A stretch of DNA of 64,000 nucleotides from NCBI RefSeq assembly GCF_030164425.1, contig NZ_JASNJD010000003.1, forward strand, positions 124,001 to 188,000. The letters are read 5' to 3'. The position numbers and the translations under genes were made by a program. Positions 8,228-17,552 of this stretch are shown here, in pieces. Position 1 is the stretch's first letter. Each line of letters begins with the position of its first letter. This stretch comes from Pseudodonghicola flavimaris (GTDB lineage Bacteria > Pseudomonadota > Alphaproteobacteria > Rhodobacterales > Rhodobacteraceae). The notes beneath the pieces are model-generated. The model made no database searches. It was given only the letters and a program-made list of their open reading frames with translations, and was not told where the DNA came from.

Positions 8228-9616
8228 TCAGGGATCGAAGCTCTTGCCCCGGTTCAGGATATCCCCAGGGTCCATCGTCCGCTTGATCGCCCGCATCAGG
8301 GCGATCTCCTCGGGCGTCCGGCTGTGTGCCAGATAGTCCCGCTTGATCGCGCCGATGCCATGTTCGGCCGAGACCGTTCCGCCGGCCGCGCGGATCGCAT
8401 CGTAGACAAAGGCTTTCAGCGCCTTTTCGGCGGCGTGATCCTCCGGCTCCGGCAGCGCCACCACCAGATGCAGGTTGTTGTCGCCGATATGGCCATAGGT
8501 CAGCGCCCGGGCGCCGGGCCAGCGGTCGGCAATGCCGGTCTCGATCAGCGCCACCGTGGCCGACATCCGCCGCAGCGGGATCGATACGTCGAAGGGCACC
8601 AGCGGCCCGAGGATGACGGGGTATTCCGACACGCTCTCCCGCACCGCCCAGAGCCCGCGCCCCTCCTGCGCCGATTTGGCCAGGATCGCATCGCCGACGA
8701 TGCCCTGCTCCAGCGCCTCGCCCAGGGCCTCTTCGATCCCCGCGCGCAGGGCGGTGTCGGAAAACCCGGTCGCCTCGACCAGCACATGCGGACCACCGGC
8801 GGGCAGCGGCAGGGCAAGGCCGGCACCGGACGCCATGATATTATAGAAGCTCGGCCACATCACCTCGAACGACGACAACTGCGGGCCGAGCGCGGCGCGC
8901 AGATGCGCCAGCAGCGCCAACGCCCCATCGGTATCGGCCACCGCGCAAAGCGCCGTCTCGATCGCCCGCGGCTCCGGCTGCAGCCTGAGGATGCAGCGGG
9001 TGACGACGCCCAGAAGCCCCTCGGTTCCGATGAAGAGCTGCTTCACATCCATCCCGGCGTTGTTCTTGATCAGCCCGGCCATGTCGCTGATCACCGTGCC
9101 ATCGGCCAGCACCGCCTCAAGCCCCAGCACATGTTCGCGCGCCATGCCGTAGCGGATCACCGTATTGCCGCCGGCGTTGGTGGCGATCACCCCGCCCAAC
9201 TGACAGCTGCCCCGGGCACCGATGTCGATTCCCAGCATCATGCCGGCGTCGCGCGCGGCCGTCTGCGCCACCTCCAGCACCACGCCGGCCTCCGCCACCA
9301 TCTGCGCCGCCTGCGGGTCCAGGCGTTCGATCCGGTTCATCCGGTCCAGCGACAGTGCCACTGCATCGGCCCGCGGATGCGCCGCCCCGGAAATTCCGCT
9401 GAGCCCGCCCTGCGGCACCACCGGAACGCCGGCCGCATGGCAAAGCCGCATCAAGGCCGAGACATCCTCGGTCCGGCGCGGCCGCACCAGCGCCAGCGGC
9501 GAGACCGGCGCCAGCCCGGCCCAGTCGTGGCAGTGACGGGGCGGGATATCCGCCCCGAGCGTGACCAGATCGGACCCGAGGCTGTCGAGAAGCCGTTGCG
9601 CGAAGTCCTGGGTCAT
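8228..9616 (-). CDS. FAD-binding 2-hydroxy-acid dehydrogenase (GlcD/D-2-hydroxyglutarate dehydrogenase type)
   Basis: The 462-residue protein is a VAO-type flavoenzyme. The FAD-binding domain contains VVPQGGLSGISGAAHPRADAV, GGVIATNAGGNTVIRYGMAREHVLGLEAVLADG and KNNAGMDVKQLFIGTEGLLGVVT. The C-terminal domain has the GHIGDNNLHL metal/substrate motif and ends SAEHGIGAIKRDYL and MDPGDILNRGK. Members oxidise D-2-hydroxy acids such as glycolate, D-lactate or D-2-hydroxyglutarate. It is the last gene of the minus-strand operon that starts near 16602 and overlaps the upstream MDR gene by 4 bases (ATGA). A paralogue lies at 61489-62904. Confidence 0.88.
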   Translation of the reverse strand: MTQDFAQRLLDSLGSDLVTLGADIPPRHCHDWAGLAPVSPLALVRPRRTEDVSALMRLCHAAGVPVVPQGGLSGISGAAHPRADAVALSLDRMNRIERLDPQAAQMVAEAGVVLEVAQTAARDAGMMLGIDIGARGSCQLGGVIATNAGGNTVIRYGMAREHVLGLEAVLADGTVISDMAGLIKNNAGMDVKQLFIGTEGLLGVVTRCILRLQPEPRAIETALCAVADTDGALALLAHLRAALGPQLSSFEVMWPSFYNIMASGAGLALPLPAGGPHVLVEATGFSDTALRAGIEEALGEALEQGIVGDAILAKSAQEGRGLWAVRESVSEYPVILGPLVPFDVSIPLRRMSATVALIETGIADRWPGARALTYGHIGDNNLHLVVALPEPEDHAAEKALKAFVYDAIRAAGGTVSAEHGIGAIKRDYLAHSRTPEEIALMRAIKRTMDPGDILNRGKSFDP

Positions 9617-10557
9617 GGGCGGGTCTCCGGATCGGGAAGCTCCAGCACGATCTTGCCCCGGCTGTGGCCCGCATCGCTGAGCTGCTGGGCGCGGGCGAAA
9701 TCGGCGAAGGGAAGACGGGTCAGTTCCGACCGGATCGCACCCCGGGCCACCAGTTCCAACATCCCGGCCATGGCAACCGGATCGGGGGCGATCTGCACCA
9801 GCGCATGCCGGATATCGCCCCGCAGCGCCCCAGCATCGAAGGGCGCCGCATTGAGATAGACCAGCAACCCGCCCGGGCGCAGCACCGTGGCACTGGCCAG
9901 ATGCACCGCGCCGCCGACCAGATCATAGACCACGTCGAGCCCCGACAGCTCTGCCGCGAAATCCGCCTGATCGTAGGCCACCACCCGATCGGCGCCGAGC
10001 GAGAGGACGAAATCGCGATTGGCGGCGGAGGCGGTGGCGATCACCTCGGCGCCCAGATGATGCGCCAGCTGCACCGCCAGATGCCCGACGCCGCCGGCCC
10101 CGGCCTGGATCAGCACCCTCTGCCCGGGCCGCAGCCCGGCCACATCGACCAGCGCCCGCCAGGCGCAGATGCCGGCCAGGGGCAGCGCCGCCGCAACCGC
10201 CGGGCTCACCCCGTCCGGCACCAGCGCCAGATCGGCGGCCGGCACCGTGACCGCCTCGGCCCAGGTCGCCTGACCGCGCGGCGCCAGCAGGCAGACCATC
10301 CGCCCCAGCAGTGCCGGATCGACCCCGGCGCCCAGCCCGCGCACGATCCCGGCACCATCGCGCCCAGTGCCGGCCGGCAGATCGACGCCACCGGCCACCG
10401 CCCCCAGCGCACCGGCCCGCAGCTTGCCATCGACCGGGTTGGCGCTGACCGCGCGCATCTCCACCAGAACCTCTCCGGGGCCGGGAACCGGCATCGGCTG
10501 CTCCATCAGCTCCAGCACCTCCGGCCCACCGTGGCGGGCATAGCGAACGGCCTTCAT
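9613..10557 (-). CDS. Zinc-independent MDR oxidoreductase (quinone-reductase-like)
   Basis: The 314-residue protein starts [17 protein letters not shown] and carries the GroES-like domain (PGPGEVLVEMRAVSANPVDGKLRAG). The Rossmann motif is QAGAGGVGHLAVQLAHHLGAEVIATAS. The structural and catalytic zinc cysteines of alcohol dehydrogenases are absent, so it fits the NADPH:quinone reductase or enoyl reductase branch. It overlaps the ABC ATPase upstream and the GlcD-like gene downstream by 4 bases each, so all three are translationally coupled. Its likely role is reduction of an enone or quinone-like intermediate of the imported compound. Confidence 0.85.
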   Translation of the reverse strand: MKAVRYARHGGPEVLELMEQPMPVPGPGEVLVEMRAVSANPVDGKLRAGALGAVAGGVDLPAGTGRDGAGIVRGLGAGVDPALLGRMVCLLAPRGQATWAEAVTVPAADLALVPDGVSPAVAAALPLAGICAWRALVDVAGLRPGQRVLIQAGAGGVGHLAVQLAHHLGAEVIATASAANRDFVLSLGADRVVAYDQADFAAELSGLDVVYDLVGGAVHLASATVLRPGGLLVYLNAAPFDAGALRGDIRHALVQIAPDPVAMAGMLELVARGAIRSELTRLPFADFARAQQLSDAGHSRGKIVLELPDPETRP

Positions 10558-12383
10558 GTACTTGCCTCCGTCATCGCCGGTTGCCGCACCCCCTTGGGCA
10601 CCGCCGCCAGCAGGCTTCGGGTATAGGGATGTCGCGGATTGGCGAAGACATCCTCTGTCGCGCCACTTTCCACGATCTCCCCCTTCGACATCACCAGCAC
10701 CCGGTCGCAGAGATAGCGCACCACCGCCAGATCATGCGAGATGAACAGCATGGAAAAGCCCAGCTCCGCCCTCAGCCGCAGCAGCAGGTTCAGCAATTGC
10801 GCCTGCACCGAGACATCGAGACCCGAGGCGATCTCATCCGCGATCAGCAGCCGTGGCAGCCGGCAGAGCGCGCGGGCGATATTGACCCGCTGTTTCTGTC
10901 CGCCCGAAAGCTGCGAGGGGTAGCGCGCCACCATCTCCTGCGACAGGCCGGTCTCCGACAGCAGCTGCCGAATCCGCGCCTCGATCTCCGCCCCCGCCGG
11001 GCGCGGCACCTCGACCTCCAGCGCCTGGCCGACGATGGTGCCCACCTTGCGGCGCGGGTTCAGTGCCGACTGCGGGTCCTGGAACACGATCTGCATTTGC
11101 GCCTGCCGCCAATCACGGGTGCCGCCATCGGTGCCGGTGATGTCGCGCCCGAGCAGCTCCAACGCGCCGGAGGTCGGGGTTTCCAGCCCGATCAGGGTGC
11201 GGGCCAGCGTGCTCTTGCCACTGCCGCTCTCGCCGACGACGCCGACGAATTCGGCATCCCGCACGATGAAATCGGCCGATTTCAAAGCGTGAAACAAGGT
11301 CGCGCCGCGGAACATCCGCCATTTGGTGACGAAACTCTTGGTCAGCCCCTGCGCCTCGAGGATTTTCTCCTGCCCGGTCGCCACCCGGTCAGGTGCCTGC
11401 GGCGGCGCGATGGCCTCGGTGGCGAAGGATTTCCAGCAGGCGGAGACATGGCCCGCCCCCACCTCGGCCAGCGCCGGTTCCTCAGCCCGGCACCTGGCAT
11501 CGGCCAGCGGACAGCGGCCGGCGAAGCGGCACCCCGTCAGCTCGGCAATCGCCTTCAGCCCGGGCATCCGCTCGGGCAGCAGATAAAGCCCGCGCGGCGC
11601 CCCTGCCACATCCGGCACCGCCAGTTCCAAACACCGGGTATAGGGATGCGCCGGGGTGCGGAACAGCACCTCCGCCGGGCCGTATTCGGCCTGCCGACCG
11701 GCATAGAGCACGATGACCTCGTCGCAGATCTCCGCCGCCAGCCGCAGATCGTGGGTGATGAAGATCACCGCGGTGCCGTCGCGCTCCTGCATCTCGGCGA
11801 TCAGCCGCACGATCTGCGCCTGTACCGAAACATCGAGCGCGGTGGTCGGCTCATCGGCGATCAGCAGGCGCGGCCGGCTGGCAAAGGCCATGGCGATCAG
11901 CACCCGCTGGCACATGCCCCCCGACAGCTGATGCGGATAGCGGTCGAGGAGCCCGCGCGGATCGGTCAGCCGCACAGCCTCCATCTCGGCCACGGCGCGG
12001 TCCTTCCAGCCGGCCCCACCCTTGCCGATATGATCGAGGTGTTCGCGGAACTGCTGGCCGATGGTCAGCACCGGGTTCAGCGCCGACAGCGGTTCCTGCG
12101 GAATGAAGGCGATATCGCGACCCAGCAGCGCCCGCCGCCGGTCCGGCGCCATGGTCACCAGATCCTCTCCATCGAACATCAGCGCGCCGCCCGAAACCGC
12201 AAAGCCCGGCGGCAAGAGCTGGGCGATGGTGCGGCCGATCATCGACTTGCCGGCACCGGATTCGCCGACCAGCCCGACGGTACGGCCAGGCTCCAGCGAG
12301 AAGGTCAGATCACTGACCGCATCGAGCGTCCCGGTCTTGGTGGTCAGGCTGACGGTCAGCCGGTTCACATCGAGCAAGGCCAT
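10554..12383 (-). CDS. Dipeptide-type ABC importer, fused double ATPase
   Basis: The 609-residue protein is two ABC ATPases in one chain, equivalent to DppD and DppF or to GsiA/YejF. The first half has Walker A GESGAGKS, signature LSGGMCQRV, and the C-terminal oligopeptide-transporter extension ([26 protein letters not shown]). The second half has Walker A GESGSGKS, signature LSGGQKQRV and [14 protein letters not shown]. It powers the permeases encoded just upstream (12385-14265) together with the binding protein at 14342-15871. The first half ends with the cysteine-bearing loop ([14 protein letters not shown]) found in peptide and nickel importer ATPases. Confidence 0.93.
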   Translation of the reverse strand: MALLDVNRLTVSLTTKTGTLDAVSDLTFSLEPGRTVGLVGESGAGKSMIGRTIAQLLPPGFAVSGGALMFDGEDLVTMAPDRRRALLGRDIAFIPQEPLSALNPVLTIGQQFREHLDHIGKGGAGWKDRAVAEMEAVRLTDPRGLLDRYPHQLSGGMCQRVLIAMAFASRPRLLIADEPTTALDVSVQAQIVRLIAEMQERDGTAVIFITHDLRLAAEICDEVIVLYAGRQAEYGPAEVLFRTPAHPYTRCLELAVPDVAGAPRGLYLLPERMPGLKAIAELTGCRFAGRCPLADARCRAEEPALAEVGAGHVSACWKSFATEAIAPPQAPDRVATGQEKILEAQGLTKSFVTKWRMFRGATLFHALKSADFIVRDAEFVGVVGESGSGKSTLARTLIGLETPTSGALELLGRDITGTDGGTRDWRQAQMQIVFQDPQSALNPRRKVGTIVGQALEVEVPRPAGAEIEARIRQLLSETGLSQEMVARYPSQLSGGQKQRVNIARALCRLPRLLIADEIASGLDVSVQAQLLNLLLRLRAELGFSMLFISHDLAVVRYLCDRVLVMSKGEIVESGATEDVFANPRHPYTRSLLAAVPKGVRQPAMTEAST

Positions 12384-12384
12384 G

Positions 12385-13242
12385 TTACGCGCGCTCCGTC
12401 TGGGTCAGTCGGGTGTCGAGCGTGCGGCGCAGCCCGTCGCCCAGGATGTTGAAGCCGAAGACGGTGACGAAGATCGCCAGGATCGGCAGGATCAGGGTCC
12501 AGGGCGCCTGGTAGATGTCGGCCCGCGCATCGGCGATCATCTGGCCCCAGGCCGGCACCTCGGCGCCGACGCTCATGCCGACGAAGGACAGGATCGCCTC
12601 CACCACCACGGCGACCCCCATCTCCAGGCTCATCAGCGTGATCAGCAACGGCAGGGTGGCGGGCAGTATCTCCCGCGTCACCGTGCGCCAGTGCGAAAAT
12701 CCCAGCAGCCGCGCGGCGGCAACGTAATCGCGGCGCGCCACCACCATGACGTCGCTGCGCAGCACCCGGCAGAAGCGGGTCCAGTCCACCACGATGATCG
12801 CCAGGATCACGTTCTGCAGCCCGGCGCCCAGCCCCACCATCAGGATCAGCGACAGGATCACCGGCGGGAAGGACAACCAGATCTCCACCACCCGGCCGAT
12901 CACCCAGTCGACCCAGCCGCCGAAATAGCCGGCGATATGGGCCAGCACCGACCCCAGGATCATCGCCCCCAGCGCCCCGAAGACCGCCACGGTCAGCGCG
13001 ATGCGCGAGCCGTAGATGATCCGCGACAGTACGCAGCGGCCCAGACCGTCGGTGCCCAGCGGAAAGGTCCAGTCGCCGCCCGTCTGCCAGACCGGCGGCA
13101 CCAGCGTGTTCAGGATGTCCTGTTCGGTGGGATCGTTCGGCGCCAGCCAGGGCGCGAAAAGCGCGCAGATCACCAGCAGCGCGATGATGCTCAGCCCGGT
13201 GATCACCCGGCCCGAACGCAGCCAGAAAAACCGTTTCTCCAT
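12385..13242 (-). CDS. Dipeptide-type ABC importer permease (DppC-like)
   Basis: The 285-residue protein has about six membrane segments (VITGLSIIALLVICALFAPWLAP is the first). It carries the periplasmic LGTDGLGRCVLSRIIYGSRIALTVA motif near residue 80 and the cytoplasmic EAA-type loop RRDYVAAARLLGFSHWRTVTREILP. These are hallmarks of the second permease of dipeptide/oligopeptide importers. The stop is 1 base before the fused ATPase start and the gene follows the DppB-like gene by 3 bases. Confidence 0.92.
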   Translation of the reverse strand: MEKRFFWLRSGRVITGLSIIALLVICALFAPWLAPNDPTEQDILNTLVPPVWQTGGDWTFPLGTDGLGRCVLSRIIYGSRIALTVAVFGALGAMILGSVLAHIAGYFGGWVDWVIGRVVEIWLSFPPVILSLILMVGLGAGLQNVILAIIVVDWTRFCRVLRSDVMVVARRDYVAAARLLGFSHWRTVTREILPATLPLLITLMSLEMGVAVVVEAILSFVGMSVGAEVPAWGQMIADARADIYQAPWTLILPILAIFVTVFGFNILGDGLRRTLDTRLTQTERA

Positions 13243-13245
13243 GGC

Positions 13246-14265
13246 TCAGGCCTCGCGCAGCTTGGGGTTCAGGACCAGGTAGAGCACATCCACCACCATG
13301 CTGATCAGCAGCACCATCACGCAGTAGGTCAGCCCGACGGTCTGGATGATCGGCAGATCGGCGTTGCGGATGGCGTCCACCATCAGGTTGCCCATGCCCG
13401 GATAGGAATAGATGATCTCGACCAGCAGGGTGCCGCCGAAAAGGAAGCCGAACTGCACGCCCATCAGGCTCAGCGTCGGCAGGAAGGCGTTCTTCAACGC
13501 GTGAAAGATCAGGATCCGGCCCTCGGAGATGCCGCGCTGGCGGGCCTGGTGGATGTAATCCTCCTGATAGACGTCCATCAGGGTGGACCGCAGGATCCGC
13601 ATGATCGGCGGCGCCGCCGACAGACCCAGCGCCACCGAGGGCAGGATCATATGGCGGATCGCGTCGAGGAAGGTCAGCGGGCTGCCCGCCAGCAGGCTGT
13701 CGATCAGCAGAAAGCCGGTGATCGTCTCGGGCCGGTCGACCCCAGCCCCCAGCCGCCCGATGAAGGGCAGCAGGTCCAGCGACACTCCGAAGAGCAGCAT
13801 GAAGAACAGCCCCCAGAGAAACTCCGGAATCGACAGCAGCGCCACCGTGCCCAGATCCAGCACGCTTTCGACCACCCCGCCACGGGTGTAGAACAGCCAG
13901 AGCCCGCCGAGCACGCCGAAGAGCGTGGCAAAGACCATCGCCGCCAACGCCAGTTCGATCGTCGCCGGCAGCGTGTCCAGCACCAGTTTCGACACCGCCG
14001 TGCGGTAGTGGATCGAGGCGCCGAAATCGCCGTGGATTATATTGCCGAACCAGATGCCGTATTGCTGGATCAGCGGCTTATCCAGACCCATCTCGATCCG
14101 CATCGCCTCGATCTCGGCATTGGTGGCATTGGGTGGCAGCGACATGGCGGCGGGATCAACCGGCAGCATCCTGAGGATGCAGAACAGCAGCAGCGACACC
14201 AGGATCAGCGTTGGGATCAGGGTGAGAAGCCGCCGCAGCAGCAGCTTCATGACGGGTCCGGACAT
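13246..14265 (-). CDS. Dipeptide-type ABC importer permease (DppB-like)
   Basis: The protein has about 339 residues starting MSGPVMKLLLRRLLTLIPTLILVSLLLFCILRMLPVDP, the typical DppB first helix followed by a long periplasmic loop. The EAA loop is QARQRGISEGRILIFHALKNAFLPTLSLMG. I chose the ATG at 14265 because GGAG lies at a good distance upstream; the ATG at 14250 has none and one at 14292 lacks support. It forms the channel with the DppC-like gene downstream. Confidence 0.9.
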   Translation of the reverse strand: MSGPVMKLLLRRLLTLIPTLILVSLLLFCILRMLPVDPAAMSLPPNATNAEIEAMRIEMGLDKPLIQQYGIWFGNIIHGDFGASIHYRTAVSKLVLDTLPATIELALAAMVFATLFGVLGGLWLFYTRGGVVESVLDLGTVALLSIPEFLWGLFFMLLFGVSLDLLPFIGRLGAGVDRPETITGFLLIDSLLAGSPLTFLDAIRHMILPSVALGLSAAPPIMRILRSTLMDVYQEDYIHQARQRGISEGRILIFHALKNAFLPTLSLMGVQFGFLFGGTLLVEIIYSYPGMGNLMVDAIRNADLPIIQTVGLTYCVMVLLISMVVDVLYLVLNPKLREA

Positions 14266-14341
14266 GGAGGGTCTCCGGTCGGTAGACGGCAAAAGCGCCC
14301 GACCCCGAGGGGGATCGGGCCGACGATGCGACGGGGCGCTA

Positions 14342-15871
14342 TCAGCCCCAGGACATGGTGTTGCCCAGGACCCAGCCGTTCTGGAACTTGAGGTAGCTGA
14401 GGTCGGATTTGCGGGCCAGCGTCTGCACGCTTTGCAGCAGCGGGATAGTTGCGCCCATCTCGGTCGCTTCCCGGTTCAGCTTCTGATAGCCGGCGATCCG
14501 CTTGTCGTAATCGGGCTGCTGGAACAGCGCCGGGATCTGGTCGCCCGGCTGCTCCCCCTTCCAGGAGGAGAACGGCATGTTCGGGTTCAGCAGATAGCCG
14601 GTGAAGATCTCGGGATCACCGGTGGCGTTGTCCCAGGAATAGAGTGTGGCAGCCGGCAGCTTGTGGCCGCGGTTCAGCTCGAAATACTTGGCGTATTCGA
14701 TCACCTCCAGCTCGACCTCGATACCGACCTTCTTCCACATCTGCAGCAGCGCCCGGGCGATGTCGAAGTCGGACGGGAAGTGGCCGTTGGTGGTGGCCAT
14801 CTTGAAACGCGCCGGGTTGTCGGCCGAGAAACCCGCCTCGGCCAGCAGCGCCCTGGCCTTCTCAGGGTCGTAGGCAAAATCGTACCCGGCGACGTCACCG
14901 GGGGTTCCCGGCGGGGCAACCACCGAGAGCGGCACCGCGGCGCCACCGTAAAAGGCCTTGGACAGCGCGGCCTTGTTGATCGCGTGATGGGCCGCCAGGC
15001 GCAGGTTGTCGCTGGCGAATTCGCCGTCGTTGCGCATCTGCAGCAGGATCACCCGGGTGATCGGATTGATCTCGCCGGTGATGCCGTAGATCTTGTCCAG
15101 CCGTTCGGTTTCGCGGACCGGGATGTTGATGGTCAGGTCGGCCTGTCCCGACTGCACCGCCGCCACCCGGGCGGAGGCATCCTTGATCACATCGACGGTG
15201 ATCTTCTTGATCTCCGGCGCGCCACCCCAATAGGCGTCGTTGGCCTCGAACACCATGCGGGAGTTCATCTGGTAGTCCACCAGCTTATAGGGGCCGGTGC
15301 CGACCGGAGCATCGCGGAAGGCCTCCGATCCGACCTTCTCCATATAGGCCTTGGGCACCACGAAACTGCCCATGAAGGCCAGCCATTCCGGGGCCGTCGG
15401 CGCCGGGCGGCTGAACCGGAACACGCCGGAGGTCGGCGAGGTCACCTCGATATCCGTGATATGTTTCCAGCTGTTGCCGATATCGAGCTTTTCGCCCGAC
15501 TGGAGCCGTTCGAAGAAGCTGAAGCGAACGTCCTCGGCGGTCATCGGCGTGCCATCGTGAAAGCTGACATCGTCGCGCAGCGCGAAGCGCAGCGACAGGC
15601 CGTCGGCGGCCAGCTCCCATTCGGTCATCAGACTGGGGATCAGCGTCAGATCCGGCGCCTGCAGGATCGGCTGATCGAAGACCAGTTTGAACAGCGATTG
15701 CGCATCGGGCGAAAACCGCTTGTTCGGATCCCAGGAGGGCACGTCCGAGGGCCAGGCCATCGTCACCGTGTCCTTGCCGGTTGCGGCCAGAACGGCCCGC
15801 GCCGGCAGCATCGCCCCGGCGGTGCCGATGCCGAGCAATTGCAGGATATCGCGTCTGTTGAATGTGGTCAT
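14342..15871 (-). CDS. ABC importer periplasmic binding protein (family 5, DppA/OppA-like), Tat-type signal
   Basis: The 509-residue protein starts MTTFNRRDILQLLGIGTAGAMLPARAVLAATG, a twin-arginine signal peptide with a probable cut after ALA. The mature part is a family 5 extracellular solute-binding protein (VSFHDGTPMTAEDVRFSFFERL, PVGTGPYKLVDY, RLAAHHAINKAALSKAFYGGAAVPLSVVAPPG). Such proteins bind peptides, opines, nickel chelates or other oligomers, so the ligand cannot be read from family alone. The Tat signal suggests folding before export. A purine-rich site (GGGAGA) precedes the ATG. The gene feeds the adjacent permease and ATPase genes. Confidence 0.92.
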   Translation of the reverse strand: MTTFNRRDILQLLGIGTAGAMLPARAVLAATGKDTVTMAWPSDVPSWDPNKRFSPDAQSLFKLVFDQPILQAPDLTLIPSLMTEWELAADGLSLRFALRDDVSFHDGTPMTAEDVRFSFFERLQSGEKLDIGNSWKHITDIEVTSPTSGVFRFSRPAPTAPEWLAFMGSFVVPKAYMEKVGSEAFRDAPVGTGPYKLVDYQMNSRMVFEANDAYWGGAPEIKKITVDVIKDASARVAAVQSGQADLTINIPVRETERLDKIYGITGEINPITRVILLQMRNDGEFASDNLRLAAHHAINKAALSKAFYGGAAVPLSVVAPPGTPGDVAGYDFAYDPEKARALLAEAGFSADNPARFKMATTNGHFPSDFDIARALLQMWKKVGIEVELEVIEYAKYFELNRGHKLPAATLYSWDNATGDPEIFTGYLLNPNMPFSSWKGEQPGDQIPALFQQPDYDKRIAGYQKLNREATEMGATIPLLQSVQTLARKSDLSYLKFQNGWVLGNTMSWG

Positions 15872-15936
15872 TTCTGCTTCTCCCTGTCGGAATGCGCCCC
15901 GAACTGCCGCGCCGGGGTCACCTGAACCGCCGCCCC

Positions 15937-16602
15937 TCAGGCCAGCGGACGTCTCTGCATCAGATGATGGGTGCAGGCGCCGTCGCGCGGCGGCAGCTCT
16001 GCCGAATGGGCCTTCAGCCGCGGCACCACGTCGGAAGCCATCGCCGCAGCGAAGCTGCCGATATCGTCGAAGGTCACCTCATTGCCGACCAGATAGTTGG
16101 CGGGCACCGTCCCGGCGGGGGTGCCGTCGACCGGCTCCAACCCCAGGATGCGGCGAATGCCGGGAAAGTCCGCCTGAATCGGCAGATGCCCGGCCAGATA
16201 CTCGGTGACGAAACCGGCGCGATCGCTGCAGGGCAGCTTGTAGCGCACGACATAGGCAGCGCCGCCGCCCACGCCCAGATCGTCACCCGGCAGGGCGTGG
16301 CGATGCCGCCGGAACGCCCCTGCCTCGGCCCGGGCACCATCGGGCAGCGCCTGCAGCGCCGCCTGCAACGCCGGGGCCTCCAGCGCAGCGCGCAGCGCCG
16401 CCTCCCCGTCAAAGCCGAGGGTGATGAGCGCCGCCGGCGGGTTGGGATCGTGATAGGGCGCGCCGGCACCGATCTCCTCATAGGGACGATAGAGCTCCGC
16501 CCGGGCCACATCCGGCAGGACCGCCAGCGCCGGACCATGAGCCGCGATCCAGGCCGTCAGCGGCGACGCGGGGCCGAAGATACTCAGCTCGAGAACGAAC
16601 AT
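15937..16602 (-). CDS. EthD-like dimeric alpha-beta barrel protein, tandem domains
   Basis: The 221-residue protein looks like two ferredoxin-like alpha-beta barrel halves. The second half has AAYVVRYKLPCSDRAGFVTEYLAGHLPIQADFPGIRRILGLEPVD, close to the EthD signature (an HxPL-like motif followed by PGxR). It has no signal peptide. EthD-like proteins accompany oxygenases and are suspected of degrading or isomerising intermediates; many have no proven activity. It is the first gene of the minus-strand ABC operon and lies opposite the FCD-type GntR gene. The function remains a guess. Confidence 0.7.
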   Translation of the reverse strand: MFVLELSIFGPASPLTAWIAAHGPALAVLPDVARAELYRPYEEIGAGAPYHDPNPPAALITLGFDGEAALRAALEAPALQAALQALPDGARAEAGAFRRHRHALPGDDLGVGGGAAYVVRYKLPCSDRAGFVTEYLAGHLPIQADFPGIRRILGLEPVDGTPAGTVPANYLVGNEVTFDDIGSFAAAMASDVVPRLKAHSAELPPRDGACTHHLMQRRPLA

Positions 16603-16826
16603 GACCAGTTCCTTATAGCGCTAAACTGTATTCTGATTTTGAGGCTACCTTGGATCTCTTTTGAGTCAAGCGCAAAGGAATCTCAGAATTCTCGCCAGCA
16701 TCATGCGATTTTTGCTGAATATCAGGGCAATACCTTAGATGAACACCTGCCCACATCGACATTGCAGCTTGATCCAAAGAAGCGTTACAAGAATATAGTA
16801 TACTGTTTTCACCCCTATGAGGCCGC
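16603..16826. promoter_or_regulatory. Divergent promoter region between the ABC operon and the GntR-aldolase operon
   Basis: This 224-bp AT-rich stretch separates the leftward EthD-ABC operon from the rightward GntR-aldolase pair. It contains the palindrome TAGCGCTA (16616-16623) just upstream of the EthD-like start and the putative GntR operator at 16794-16806. No gene is visible in it. Confidence 0.6.
16794..16806 (+). promoter_or_regulatory. Putative GntR operator, copy 2
   Basis: TATAGTATACTGT lies 20 bp upstream of the GntR start and contains the perfect palindrome AGTATACT (16797-16804), extendable as an imperfect 18-bp palindrome. It could overlap a -10 element (TATACT). Sites of the form ATnGTATACnAT are known for some FCD-type GntR repressors, so autoregulation is plausible. 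The same 13-mer with one mismatch occurs at 5402-5414. Confidence 0.55.
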
Positions 16827-17552
16827 ATGGACACGCCTGAATTCGACAAGATCCGCCCGGTCGAGGGGGCCAGCCGCGGCCCCAGCCTGCGGCGGCTGAT
16901 CTATCAAGACCTGCGCGAGAAGCTGCGCCGCGGCGATATCACCACCGACACCCGGCTGGTCGATGTCGAGATCGCCAAGGCCGCCGGGGTCTCCCGCATG
17001 CCGGTGCGCGAGGCGCTGCTGCAGCTGACCATCGAAGGCCATCTGGTCAGCACCACCCGCGGTTTCGCCCTGCCCGATCTGAGCGATGCGGACGTCGCCG
17101 ATATCTTCGAAGTGCGCAAACTGCTGGAACCGCGTGCCGCCGCCAATGCCACCCGCGATCTGGACGCCGCCGGACTGGCCCGGCTGCGCTGCGCCGTCGA
17201 ACAGGCGCGCGAGGCCGTCACCACCGGATCGATCGCCGATCTGGTCGAGGCCAATATCACCTTTCGCGAAACCTGGATCGCGGCGCTGCGCAACCGGCGG
17301 TTGGCGGCCACGATCCTGCGCTTCGCCGATCAGGCCCATGTGGTGCGCCGCGACACGCTGGGAGAGCCGGAAATTCGCCAGATCGTGCTGCGCGGCCTGA
17401 TCCGGCTGCGCGATGCCTTTGAGCGCCGCGATGCCATGGCCGCGCATGACGAAATGCTGGCCTTCACACTGGAGGCCGAGCGCAGCTTTTTCCGCGAGGA
17501 TCGCGCCGCCGGCTCCATCCCCCCTGTTTCCGGAGACACGAACAATGACTGA
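16827..17552 (+). CDS. GntR-family regulator with FCD ligand-binding domain
   Basis: The 241-residue protein has an N-terminal winged helix (RRLIYQDLREKLRRGDITTDTRLVDVEIAKAAGVSRMPVREALLQLTIEGHLVS). A helical FCD domain follows (IFEVRKLLEPRAAANATRDL and the C-terminal HDEMLAFTLEAERSFF). FCD regulators usually bind organic acids or sugar acids. It overlaps the aldolase gene by 8 bases and faces the ABC operon, which makes it the prime candidate regulator of region 4194-18315. The 13-bp palindrome just upstream is the likely operator. Confidence 0.9.
   Translation: MDTPEFDKIRPVEGASRGPSLRRLIYQDLREKLRRGDITTDTRLVDVEIAKAAGVSRMPVREALLQLTIEGHLVSTTRGFALPDLSDADVADIFEVRKLLEPRAAANATRDLDAAGLARLRCAVEQAREAVTTGSIADLVEANITFRETWIAALRNRRLAATILRFADQAHVVRRDTLGEPEIRQIVLRGLIRLRDAFERRDAMAAHDEMLAFTLEAERSFFREDRAAGSIPPVSGDTNND

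Noticed and set aside
12061-14391. A long open frame on the plus strand rich in His, Gln and Arg
   Set aside because: It is antisense to the ABC ATPase and permease genes, which have clear family motifs. Its composition is what a GC-rich coding strand gives when read backwards. The same holds for the long plus-strand frames at 49167-51425 and 61105-63906.
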